This document shows positions 1 through 7,277 of a stretch of DNA of 25,994 nucleotides, piece by piece. The notes below the pieces were generated by a model. It was given only the letters and a program-made list of their open reading frames with translations. It had not been told where the DNA came from and did no database searches. Within the stretch, counting starts at the first letter, position 1. Every line of letters begins with the position of its first letter. The position numbers and the translations under genes were made by a program. The stretch is from positions 1 through 25,994 of the forward strand of contig CAYUIS010000065.1 of assembly GCA_964444825.1 (NCBI GenBank), given 5' to 3'. This DNA comes from CAYUIS01 sp964444825 (GTDB taxonomy: Bacteria; Chloroflexota; Anaerolineae; B4-G1).

Positions 1-1
1 A

Positions 2-1018
2 GAGGATACCGTCGAGTCCAAGGGCACGACCGCAGTGGAGAACGTGGAGGGACACAGCCGGCGGGGAGCGCACAGCCTGGCCATACGCTACCATCACGTT
101 GCGCCGGGTCGAGTTGCCCGGGTAGCGACGGCTACCTTTATCCCGGCCGAGGCGATCAACCTGCCTGGCTACGGCTTGTTGGCCTCGCCTACGCTCTATC
201 CAGGCCAGACGGTGCGGGCAAGGGTGGCTGCGGACGGCGGGAACGAAACACCGCTCACCTGCCGTCTCCACATTCGTACCTATAGTGCCGGTGACGAACT
301 GGTCAGAACGTACGGGCCGGAGGTCGTTCTGGAGCCTGGCGCTGACCACGAGTTCAAGTGGCGCATCGGCGATACTGGGAGTGCGCCGATTGCAGAGATC
401 GGCCTCGAGATCAGCAGCGAACGGCGAGCCGATGGTTGCGTCTACCTGGATTACCTGACCTGGGACGGTGCACCGGACGTGGTGCTGACTCGCCCGGCAC
501 ACGGCGGCACGATGTGGCGCCGGGCCTGGGTGGATGGTGTGGACGATTATGGTAGCCGGTATCCCGAGCCCTATCGCCTGATACAGAATCACGGCACCGG
601 CCTGCTGATGCAGGGGGCCCGCGAGTGGACCGACTATCAGGTCAGCGCCGACGTCACGCCGCACATGGCCAAGGCGGCTGGCGTCGCGTGCCGGGTGCAG
701 GGTATGCGCCGTTACTATGCCCTGTTGCTCTGCAATGACGGCGCGGATGGACATCCGATAGCTCGTCTGGTCAAAGCCCTGGATGGATACACAGTGCTGG
801 CCGAAAAGGACTTGACCTGGGCGTTCGGTGAGACTCATGATCTGAGGCTTGAGGTCGTGGGATCTCACCTACGGGCCTGGATTGACGGCCATTTTCTCTT
901 CGAGGTGGACGACGCCGGTCTTCCCCTCACGAGCGGCGGAGTGGCGTTGGTCTGCGAAGAGGGCCGCACGGCTACCCGGGTCGTCAAGGTCCAACCGGTC
1001 GTGTCGCCATCGGGGTAG
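2..1018 (+). CDS. C-terminal part of an ADP-ribosylglycohydrolase-associated protein (5' truncated by window edge)
   Basis: The reading frame is open from base 2 and the gene starts outside the window; the GTG at 35 is internal. The visible part aligns without gaps to the C-terminal half of the protein at 4473-6671, with roughly three quarters of residues identical by eye. It has two beta-rich parts: a carbohydrate-binding-like sandwich (about residues 1-160, ending near YLDYLTWDGAPDV) and a LamG/DUF1080-like concanavalin fold (about 180-327, with the repeated pattern YYALLLCND and LRAWIDG). By homology the missing N-terminus is probably an ADP-ribosylglycohydrolase domain, but that is inferred. 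The C-terminal domains would bind or position a glycan-type substrate. It is first in a same-strand series of three related genes and ends in TAG 31 bases before a palindromic repeat. Confidence 0.75.
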   Translation, partial: EDTVESKGTTAVENVEGHSRRGAHSLAIRYHHVAPGRVARVATATFIPAEAINLPGYGLLASPTLYPGQTVRARVAADGGNETPLTCRLHIRTYSAGDELVRTYGPEVVLEPGADHEFKWRIGDTGSAPIAEIGLEISSERRADGCVYLDYLTWDGAPDVVLTRPAHGGTMWRRAWVDGVDDYGSRYPEPYRLIQNHGTGLLMQGAREWTDYQVSADVTPHMAKAAGVACRVQGMRRYYALLLCNDGADGHPIARLVKALDGYTVLAEKDLTWAFGETHDLRLEVVGSHLRAWIDGHFLFEVDDAGLPLTSGGVALVCEEGRTATRVVKVQPVVSPSG

Positions 1019-1048
1019 CCACAGATTCAACCAGGACGATCTTTCGCT

Positions 1049-1130
1049 CGTCATTCCGAGCAGAGCGAGGAATCTCGGCGCGGGGATTCTCTGTTCGACG
1101 AGAGATTCTTCGCTTCGCTCAGAATGACGG
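1049..1130. repeat. GTCATTCCGAG palindromic repeat, copy 1
   Basis: Two arms form a long hairpin: CGTCATTCCGAGCAGAGCGA at 1049 and its near-complement ending AGAATGACGG at 1130. A second partial right arm, GCTCAGAATGACGG, follows at 1142-1155. The left flank (CCAGGACGATCTTT at 1031-1044) resembles the flanks of the two other copies at 4270 and 18803, so all three belong to one family. Such palindromes are common dispersed intergenic repeats in environmental bacteria. No protein is encoded. Confidence 0.7.
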
Positions 1131-1208
1131 GTGAGTACCACGCTCAGAATGACGGTCCATCATCTTTACCTTGATGAGGTCTAGCGGTGTACGACGCAAC
1201 TGTCTTGT

Positions 1209-1245
1209 TGGGGGATGGTTGGGCCATCTATGAAATGATCCCCCA
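1209..1245. promoter_or_regulatory. Inverted repeat upstream of the secreted glycohydrolase gene
   Basis: TGGGGGAT at 1209-1216 is matched by ATCCCCCA at 1238-1245, an 8-bp perfect dyad spaced by 21 bases. It lies 36 bases before the GTG start of the next gene. The position suits an operator or an mRNA hairpin, but no regulator gene lies nearby and no convincing promoter could be tied to it. Low confidence. Confidence 0.25.
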
Positions 1246-1281
1246 GTTCTGCCACATCGTGCCAGCATCAGGGAGTTGAGA

Positions 1282-4086
1282 GTGAGTCGCACGGTCAAAT
1301 CCAGGTTATTTGTTGTCCTTTCTCTGGTAGGGGTATTGGCTCTGGCCGTGGGGGTTGTGGCGTTGTTCGCCTCCGGAAGGAATGCGGATTCCCCCACTAC
1401 GGGCGAAGAGCGTGTCATTTCAACGGACGCAAACACCATCGCCTTGAGTGAACAAACCGTCATAGACAAGTTGAAGGGCGGCTGGGTGGGCCAGATGGCG
1501 GGCGTTACGTGGGGAGCGCCTACAGAATTCAGGTGGTTGGGACGCAGAATACCTGACTTGTCGGTGCCTGTCTGGCGACCCCTCACAATCAATGCTGGCT
1601 TCGACCAGGATGACATCTACGTCGAGATCCCGTTCCTGGATGCGATGAGGGATCACGGCGTCAATTGCAGTTGGGAGATCTTGGGGGACTATTTCCGGGA
1701 CACAGAGTTCCAACTTTGGCACGCGAATTGGGAGGCGCGCAACAACCTGAAACGCGGAATATCGTCACCCGACTCGGGGCATTACGCCAACAGTTTGCAC
1801 GCCGATGATATTGACTGGCAAATCGAGTCGGACTTTGTCGGCCAGATGTGCCCGGGCCAGGTGAACGCGTCCATCGAGATGGCGTGGCGCGCCGGTCACG
1901 TGATGAACTATGGAGATGGCGTCTACGGCGGCGTGTTTGTGGCGGCGATGCACGCCAAGGCGTTTACGGCCTCAAGCGTTGACGAGATCATCGAAGCGGG
2001 CCGGCAGGCGGTGCCGGAAGGGAGCGAATACCGGCAGGTGATCGAGGACGTACTCGCGTGGGAAGCACAAGGAAACACGTGGGAACAGACCTGGCAACTG
2101 CTCCAAGACAAATGGGGGGAGGACGATCGCTGCCCAGATGGCGTTGGCAATCACTTTAACATTGACGCCAAGCTCAACGGGGCCTACATCCTGATTGGGC
2201 TGCTATATGGCGAGGGTGACCTTGAAGAGTCTATGCGAATCACGATGCGCGCGGGACAGGACAGCGACTGCAACCCGTCCTCGGTCGGCGGCATTCTGGG
2301 CAACTACTTGGGTCTCTCAAACATCCCCGACAAGTGGAAGTCGGCCCTCGAGTTCACCGATCGCACATTCGCCTACACGGATTACAGCTTTGACGACGCG
2401 GTCGACGTGAACTTGGAACTGGCGCGCGAGGTGCTCCTGATGAACGGGGGCTGGATTTCCGGGACGATCTGGTACATCCCGGCCCAGAGTTCAATTCGCG
2501 CTCCCATCTTTGAACAGTGGCCAGATGAGCCAAACGACCCGCCAGCTCTGGACGCCTCGGCAAAAGCCCCGCAGGGCCGTACCGTCGAATTCAGCGCCTC
2601 GGCATCGGACGACGATGGCATCAAGGCCTATCAATGGACCTTTGGCGACCTTTCCTACGCCGACGGTCCCGATGTCTCGCACACCTATCTTCAGGATGGC
2701 GCCTATGACGCCATCTGCTACGTCACCGACAATACCGGCAACACGACCTGGAAGACCATCCGGGTCACTGTCGGTTCAGAGTCAGCGTTGGCGCCACCCC
2801 CCACCTCAACGCCTTCGCCGTCCACGCAAACCCCACCGTCTTCTCACACGAGCGGTGCCAGTTACTATGTCGACAGCGTGAACGGCCGGGACTCTAACGC
2901 TGGGCTGTCATCATCAGAGGCCTGGCAAACGCTCACGCCCGTGAATGACCATAGCTTTGAGCCAGGCGACACGGTTTACTTTGCCCGCGGATCAAGCTGG
3001 GACGCCGGCTTGATCTTGCGTGATTCAGGCACAGCCGACCACCCGATCACGCTGACCGCTTATGGCGCCGGTCATCCGCCAGTGTTCGAAAAGCCGGGCG
3101 GGATCGCAATCTGGGTCACGGGCAGTTACGTCGTCATAGATGGCCTGTTCCTGCAAAACGCGGCCAACAACCCGGATATCCCGTACAATTTCAGGGGAGC
3201 CTTACTCATCTACACCGACACGGAGCACAACGTGGTTCGAAATTCAGAGTTTACGGACTCAGGTGTCGGCATCAAGGTCTTTGGCCGCCATCACCTGATC
3301 GAGCGCAACTATATTCACGACCTCGTCCTCGTCTACGACCGTCCACGCGAATCCTATGGCGCAATTGGCATCAGCGTCAACGACTCTGACACCGAAATTG
3401 CCCACAACCGCTTTGAAAACTGTCGTCACGAGGCCATCGCCTATGGCTACGATGGCGGCGCGATTGAGATCGAGGGCTTTACTGCCGTAAAAGACAACAT
3501 CTACATCCACCACAACGTCTCGGCCGGCAGCCAGGGCTTTATCGAAGTCGCAGAGACCAAGGCCACGGACGTCACGGTGGCGCACAATGTCAGCGACGAC
3601 TACCAGCAATTCATCGCCTGGGACACGACAACACGTCCATCCAACTTTGTGGTAGAGCACAACACCGTCATCCGCACCCATCCAGAGAACGCCTGCCCGC
3701 TCTTTACAATGTTCTACTATCGGGAGGAAGGAGCAGACCCGGACGAGTCGTGGCTGACGTTCCGGAACAACATCTTCTACACGACCTGGCAGCCGGTTCT
3801 GGACAACGTCAACTATCCCTGCAACTATCCACACGAGCACAACCTGTTTTACGCGCCCGACGGCTCCGCGATTTCTGACCCCGTGGGGTACCCGCTGGGG
3901 CCGGGCGACGTCATCGCCAAGCCGCAGTTCGTGGATTTCGGCGCGCGCGACCTGCACCTGCAACCAACCAGTCCTGCTATCAATATGGGAACCGATTTGG
4001 GGTACACGAGCGATCACGATGGCAACCCGATGCCTGTCGGGTCAGCGCCAGACGCCGGCGCCTATGAATACCAGGGTGACAACTGA
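1282..4086 (+). CDS. Secreted ADP-ribosylglycohydrolase-PKD-beta-helix fusion protein
   Basis: 934 aa. GTG at 1282 was chosen because GGGAG at 1271-1275 sits six bases before it; a TTG at 1276 would abut that site. Residues 1-32 are a signal peptide or anchor with a long hydrophobic core (LFVVLSLVGVLALAVGVVAL). Residues about 55-400 are an ADP-ribosylglycohydrolase (DraG/ARH) fold, with the two metal-binding clusters seen as D108-Q-D110-D111 and D327-S-D329-C330. Residues about 416-498 are a PKD domain (YQWTFGD, VSHTYLQDGAYDA). A Pro/Thr/Ser linker follows, then from about 526 a right-handed parallel beta-helix beginning YYVDSVNGRDSNAG. In this family the first domain hydrolyses N- or O-glycosidic bonds of ADP-ribose or related sugars. 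Export plus a beta-helix points instead to an extracellular carbohydrate substrate, which is inference. It lies between two related genes. Confidence 0.8.
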   Translation: MSRTVKSRLFVVLSLVGVLALAVGVVALFASGRNADSPTTGEERVISTDANTIALSEQTVIDKLKGGWVGQMAGVTWGAPTEFRWLGRRIPDLSVPVWRPLTINAGFDQDDIYVEIPFLDAMRDHGVNCSWEILGDYFRDTEFQLWHANWEARNNLKRGISSPDSGHYANSLHADDIDWQIESDFVGQMCPGQVNASIEMAWRAGHVMNYGDGVYGGVFVAAMHAKAFTASSVDEIIEAGRQAVPEGSEYRQVIEDVLAWEAQGNTWEQTWQLLQDKWGEDDRCPDGVGNHFNIDAKLNGAYILIGLLYGEGDLEESMRITMRAGQDSDCNPSSVGGILGNYLGLSNIPDKWKSALEFTDRTFAYTDYSFDDAVDVNLELAREVLLMNGGWISGTIWYIPAQSSIRAPIFEQWPDEPNDPPALDASAKAPQGRTVEFSASASDDDGIKAYQWTFGDLSYADGPDVSHTYLQDGAYDAICYVTDNTGNTTWKTIRVTVGSESALAPPPTSTPSPSTQTPPSSHTSGASYYVDSVNGRDSNAGLSSSEAWQTLTPVNDHSFEPGDTVYFARGSSWDAGLILRDSGTADHPITLTAYGAGHPPVFEKPGGIAIWVTGSYVVIDGLFLQNAANNPDIPYNFRGALLIYTDTEHNVVRNSEFTDSGVGIKVFGRHHLIERNYIHDLVLVYDRPRESYGAIGISVNDSDTEIAHNRFENCRHEAIAYGYDGGAIEIEGFTAVKDNIYIHHNVSAGSQGFIEVAETKATDVTVAHNVSDDYQQFIAWDTTTRPSNFVVEHNTVIRTHPENACPLFTMFYYREEGADPDESWLTFRNNIFYTTWQPVLDNVNYPCNYPHEHNLFYAPDGSAISDPVGYPLGPGDVIAKPQFVDFGARDLHLQPTSPAINMGTDLGYTSDHDGNPMPVGSAPDAGAYEYQGDN

Positions 4087-4117
4087 TGAGATGAATACGA
4101 AACTCGACCGTAACTAC

Positions 4118-4270
4118 CTTGACAATGTCACATCTGGTGATCATTTCTCGTTCGCTCGTCAGGGATCGCCAGATCCCGGCTCTGTGCATCACGATAAGCG
4201 CCTGAAACGGCGATCTGACGATCCCCGTTGAGCGAAAACGGACACTTTGATGAAATGTGACATTGTCAAG
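4118..4270. mobile_element. MITE-like element with 16-bp perfect terminal inverted repeats and CTAC target duplication
   Basis: The ends are CTTGACAATGTCACAT (4118-4133) and ATGTGACATTGTCAAG (4255-4270), perfect inverted repeats. The arms remain imperfectly palindromic further in (CGTTCGCTCGTCAGGGATCG against the complement of the right half). The element is flanked by CTAC at 4114-4117 and 4271-4274, a 4-bp target duplication. Removing the element and one CTAC restores GTAACTACTCAGCCAGG, which matches the uninterrupted end of the related repeat at 18803 (TAACTACTCACCCAGG). It encodes no transposase, so movement would have depended on an enzyme elsewhere. Confidence 0.75.
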
Positions 4271-4440
4271 CTACTCAGCCAGGGCGATTTTTCCCGTCAT
4301 TGCGAGGAGCCGAAGCCGCGAGCGAAGCGTGGCGGTCAGCGACGAAGCAATCTCCACCCCAGAGATTGGAGATTGCTTCCCTTCGCTTCGCTCTGGGCAC
4401 CGCAAAAAGCGCGGCTCGCAATGACAGGCTGATCAGTTAC
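4271..4440. repeat. GTCATTGCGAG palindromic repeat, copy 2
   Basis: The left arm CCCGTCATTGCGAGGAGC (4293-4310) and right arm GCGGCTCGCAATGACAGG (4411-4428) bracket a second nested palindrome (GCAATCTCCA against GGAGATTGC). The element ends in CTGATCAGTTAC, whose complement GTAACTGATCAG resembles its other end, GTAACTACTCAG, split by the MITE at 4118. It shares ends and arms with copy 3 at 18803. Together with the MITE it fills most of the 386-base gap between the two glycohydrolase genes. Only about 30 bases before the next start remain, and these hold its ribosome site. Confidence 0.75.
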
Positions 4441-4472
4441 ACTCGACCTATGAAAGCAAAAAGGAGATTACT

Positions 4473-6671
4473 ATGCGATTCCCAAATGACTATGAAGAAC
4501 GTGTTTATGCCGGGGTGTTGGGCAAGATCATCGGCGTCTACCTGGGACGGCCCTTCGAGGGCTGGTCCTACGAGCGCATTATGAAAGAGTTGGGCGAAAT
4601 CTGGTATTACGTCCACGACAGGTTGGGGAGTCTGCTGGTATTGACCGACGACGACGTCACCGGTACCTTTACCTTTATGCGCGCCCTGCCGGACTATGGC
4701 AACAGCCGCGACCTGACCCCGGCTCAAATTGGGCAGACCTGGCTCAACTACCTCATCGAGGAACGCACGATCTTGTGGTGGGGCGGTCTGGGCAATTCCA
4801 CCGAACACACCGCCTACCTACGTCTGAAAAACGGCATTGAGGCTCCAGAAAGTGGCTCGATAGCGCTCAACAGCAAAGTGGTGGCCGAGCAGATCGGCGC
4901 CCAGATCTTTATTGACGGCTGGGCGATGGTCGCGCCCGGCGACCCGGAACTGGCCGTCGATCTGGCCCGCCGCGCCGCCAGCGTCAGCCACGACGGCGAG
5001 GCGATCTATGGGGCGCAGGTATTGGCGGCGATGGAGGCCCAGGCGTTTGTGGAAGCCGATATCGACAAGCTGCTCGACATCGGCGTGTCCTTCATTCCCC
5101 AGGATTCCGTCATCGCCCGGATGATCGCCGACATCCGCCAGTGGCGCACCCAGGAACCGGATTGGCGCAAGGCGTTCGGGCTCCTTGCCGCCAATTACGG
5201 CTACGACAAGTATGGCGGCAACTGCCACATGGTGCCCAACCACGGCCTGATGATGCTCAGCCTGCTGTATGGCGACGACGACTTTCAGAAGACGATGATG
5301 ATCGTCAACACCTGTGGCTGGGACACCGACTGCAACGCGGGCAACGTGGGCTGCCTGATGGGCATCAAGAACGGGCTGGCAGGGTTGGACGCCGGGCCCG
5401 ATTGGCGCGGCCCCGTAGCCGACCGGCTCTACCTGCCCGCCGCCGACGGTGGGCGGGCCATCACCGACGCCGTCATCGAGACCTACCACGTGGTGAACAT
5501 CGCCCGCGCTATGGCCGGGGAGGAACCATTGGCGCCCAAGGATGGCGCTCGTTTCCATTTTGAGTTGCCTGGCGCGGTGCAGGGCTTTCGGCCAGAGATT
5601 GACGCTGCGCCCAGGGGCAAGGTGAGGGTGGAGTATATGTTCGGCCATCCCGTCTTGCAGGGCTGCGGCGGCTCACCGAGTTGCCAGGGCAAAGTGCGGG
5701 TGGAGAACGTTGTTGGGTACAGCAAACGGGGGACGCGCAGCCTGGCCATTCGCTATCATCACGTTGCTCCGGAGCAGGCGGCTCGCGTGGCTACCGATAC
5801 GTTCATTCCACTCGAAGCGATTGACATGCCCGGTTACAGCCTCCTGGCCTCGCCTACGCTCTACCCGGGCCAGGTGGTGCAGGCTGGGGTGGTTGCTGAC
5901 GAGGGCAACGAGACGGAGGTCACCTGCCGCCTTTACATTCGTACCTATGGCGCCGACGACGCGCTAGTCAGAACATACGGGCCGGAAACCATCCTAAGTC
6001 CTGGCGCTGAGTACGAGTTCGAGTGGCGCATTGGCGATATGGGTGGCGCACCGATTGCCGAGATTGGGATAGAGATCAGTAGCGAGCGGCGGGCCGACGG
6101 CGCCATCTACCTCGACTACCTGTCCTGGGGCGGCGCGCCGGACGTGACCCTGACCCGCCCCGCAGATGGCGGCACGATGTGGCGGCGGGCCTGGGTGAAC
6201 GGCGTGGATGAGTACGGTGCCTGGTGGCCCGAACCCTACCGGCTGGTGCAAAACTATGGCACCGGTCTGTTGATGCAGGGCACGCGTGAGTGGAGCGATT
6301 ACCACGTCAGCGCCGACGTGACACCGCACATGGTCAAATCTGCTGGCATCGCTGTCCGGGTGCAAGGCATGCGCCGATACTATGCCCTGTTGCTCTGCAA
6401 TGACGACGCGGATGGACATCCGACAGCCCGCCTGGTCAAAGCATTGGACGGAAGCACTGTACTGGCCGAGACGGACCTGGCGTGGGAGTTTGGTGAGACT
6501 CACGATCTTGGCCTGGAAGTCGTGGGCACCCGGCTGCGGGCTTGGATTGACGATCAGCAGATCTTTGAAGTAGACGACACTGACAGGCCTCTCACAGGCG
6601 GCGCAGTTGCCTTGGTCTGCGAAGAGGGCCGCACGGCGACTCAGGTCGTCACAGTGCAACAGGTGGAATAA
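4473..6671 (+). CDS. ADP-ribosylglycohydrolase family protein with C-terminal beta-sandwich/LamG-like domains
   Basis: 732 aa; ATG preceded by AAAAGGAGA at a good distance. There is no signal peptide (MRFPNDYEERVYAGVLGK), so it is probably cytoplasmic. Residues about 8-365 form an ADP-ribosylglycohydrolase domain: the first metal cluster reads T58-D59-D60-D61-V-T63 and the second W283-D284-T285-D286-C287-N288, with Cys where DraG-type enzymes often carry Thr. Residues about 400-555 and 565-732 form the same two beta domains seen in the truncated gene at 2-1018, including MRRYYALLLCND and LRAWIDD. Known relatives remove ADP-ribose from proteins or cleave similar glycosides. With carbohydrate-like C-terminal modules, a sugar or nucleoside substrate is more likely here, which is inference. 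A structured hairpin follows 15 bases after the stop. Confidence 0.8.
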   Translation: MRFPNDYEERVYAGVLGKIIGVYLGRPFEGWSYERIMKELGEIWYYVHDRLGSLLVLTDDDVTGTFTFMRALPDYGNSRDLTPAQIGQTWLNYLIEERTILWWGGLGNSTEHTAYLRLKNGIEAPESGSIALNSKVVAEQIGAQIFIDGWAMVAPGDPELAVDLARRAASVSHDGEAIYGAQVLAAMEAQAFVEADIDKLLDIGVSFIPQDSVIARMIADIRQWRTQEPDWRKAFGLLAANYGYDKYGGNCHMVPNHGLMMLSLLYGDDDFQKTMMIVNTCGWDTDCNAGNVGCLMGIKNGLAGLDAGPDWRGPVADRLYLPAADGGRAITDAVIETYHVVNIARAMAGEEPLAPKDGARFHFELPGAVQGFRPEIDAAPRGKVRVEYMFGHPVLQGCGGSPSCQGKVRVENVVGYSKRGTRSLAIRYHHVAPEQAARVATDTFIPLEAIDMPGYSLLASPTLYPGQVVQAGVVADEGNETEVTCRLYIRTYGADDALVRTYGPETILSPGAEYEFEWRIGDMGGAPIAEIGIEISSERRADGAIYLDYLSWGGAPDVTLTRPADGGTMWRRAWVNGVDEYGAWWPEPYRLVQNYGTGLLMQGTREWSDYHVSADVTPHMVKSAGIAVRVQGMRRYYALLLCNDDADGHPTARLVKALDGSTVLAETDLAWEFGETHDLGLEVVGTRLRAWIDDQQIFEVDDTDRPLTGGAVALVCEEGRTATQVVTVQQVE

Positions 6672-6685
6672 CCAGCCAGTGATGT

Positions 6686-6767
6686 AGCGGTTGGCTGGGA
6701 GAGGCGACTAGCACAGAACGGTTCTTGATCCTGTGCCGCCCGATCCTGCCAGTCCCAGCCGACCGCT
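6686..6767 (+). other. Nested 82-nt stem-loop downstream of the glycohydrolase gene
   Basis: AGCGGTTGGCTGGGA (6686-6700) pairs with TCCCAGCCGACCGCT (6753-6767) over 15 positions with one G-T wobble. Inside it, GGCG (6703-6706) and GCACAG (6711-6716) pair with CTGTGC (6731-6736) and CGCC (6737-6740), leaving a four-base bulge and a 14-base loop. It begins 15 bases after the stop of the gene ending at 6671. No T-run follows, so a simple intrinsic terminator is not supported. It may stabilise the mRNA 3' end or be a mobile repeat or small structured RNA. The strand is assigned only from the upstream gene. Confidence 0.5.
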
Positions 6768-6778
6768 CGGGTCGGACA

Positions 6779-6880
6779 CTATCCGTGGTGCAGGTTCTGC
6801 GCCGCGATGAACGTCAGGCCGTTCGCTGTCAGCGCCCGCGCCGTGCGGTTGACGGCGTCGTGCTTGTCGATCAGTTGAGT
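6779..6880 (-). pseudogene. 3'-terminal fragment of the gene at 20883-22151 (left-hand direct repeat)
   Basis: Read on the minus strand, this encodes DKHDAVNRTARALTANGLTF followed by IAAQNLHHG and a TAG. This matches the last ~29 residues of the intact 422-aa protein at 20883-22151 (DKHDSVNRTARALTENGLTF, then IAAQNLHRR). Over 82 aligned bases I count about seven differences. Similarity continues a little past the stop (CCGCTCGG in both). The homology stops near 6872, so no start or body is present. It lies in the same orientation as the intact gene, 14.1 kb away, and so forms a direct repeat around the envelope block. Confidence 0.75.
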
Positions 6881-6923
6881 TGCAACGAAGCGACTGTCTC
6901 AACCTGCAATGAAGGTTCACCAA

Positions 6924-6958
6924 CCCCCGGCTTTGCGAGAGCCGGGGGCTGGGGCTTT
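6924..6958 (+). terminator. GC-rich hairpin between convergent genes
   Basis: CCCCCGGCT (6924-6932) and AGCCGGGGG (6940-6948) form a perfect 9-bp stem with a 7-base loop, followed on the plus strand by CTGGGGCTTTTG. It lies between the plus-strand glycohydrolase gene and the end of the minus-strand small secreted protein gene, so it could terminate both. The T-tract is short and present only on the plus side. Confidence 0.5.
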
Positions 6959-6979
6959 TGTGTCTGCTGCATCAAGAGA

Positions 6980-7267
6980 TTACGAATAGCCTTTTAGAAC
7001 GAGTGGCAGAAAGATGCGGTATCCTCCCATCGCTCCGTACCAATATCCAATGCCAGCGCCGTAGCTGCTGCTGTCGGCCCAACCAATCGTTCCCTGCCCC
7101 ACGGTGTGGTTTGCGGCATAGGTCGTACCGGCGGCCTGGCCGCCGCCTCCGGCTAGCACGTGCCACGACAAGTCAAAGCTGGCCGAGGTCTGAGCAGCAG
7201 CGATACCGGTGAGCAGCAGTACCACTAACAAGGCGGCCGCCCCAATGAACACCATCTGTTTATTCAC
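6980..7267 (-). CDS. Small secreted protein with C-terminal FLPLVLKGY motif
   Basis: 95 aa; GTG start preceded by TAGGAGGG with five bases between. Residues 1-25 are a signal peptide (AALLVVLLLTGIAAAQ, cleavage likely after AQT or AAA). The short mature part contains SFDLSWHVLAGGGG, an HTVGQ turn and GIGYWYG, then ends in YRIFLPLVLKGYS. It is a clear homologue of the 94-aa protein at 20426-20710. The hydrophobic terminal (Y/F)LPL(V/I)L(K/R) tail is, from memory, frequent at the ends of secreted Chloroflexi proteins, which could mean surface retention or sorting. That role is not established here. The upstream gene's TAG stop overlaps its Shine-Dalgarno, so the pair is translationally coupled. 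Confidence 0.75.
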   Translation of the reverse strand: MNKQMVFIGAAALLVVLLLTGIAAAQTSASFDLSWHVLAGGGGQAAGTTYAANHTVGQGTIGWADSSSYGAGIGYWYGAMGGYRIFLPLVLKGYS

Positions 7268-7277
7268 GGCGTCCCTC

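Noticed and set aside
4247..4584. Short plus-strand frames inside the palindromic repeats before 4473
   Set aside because: They translate repeat arms and run into the start of the glycohydrolase gene. There is no ribosome site or similarity to known proteins.
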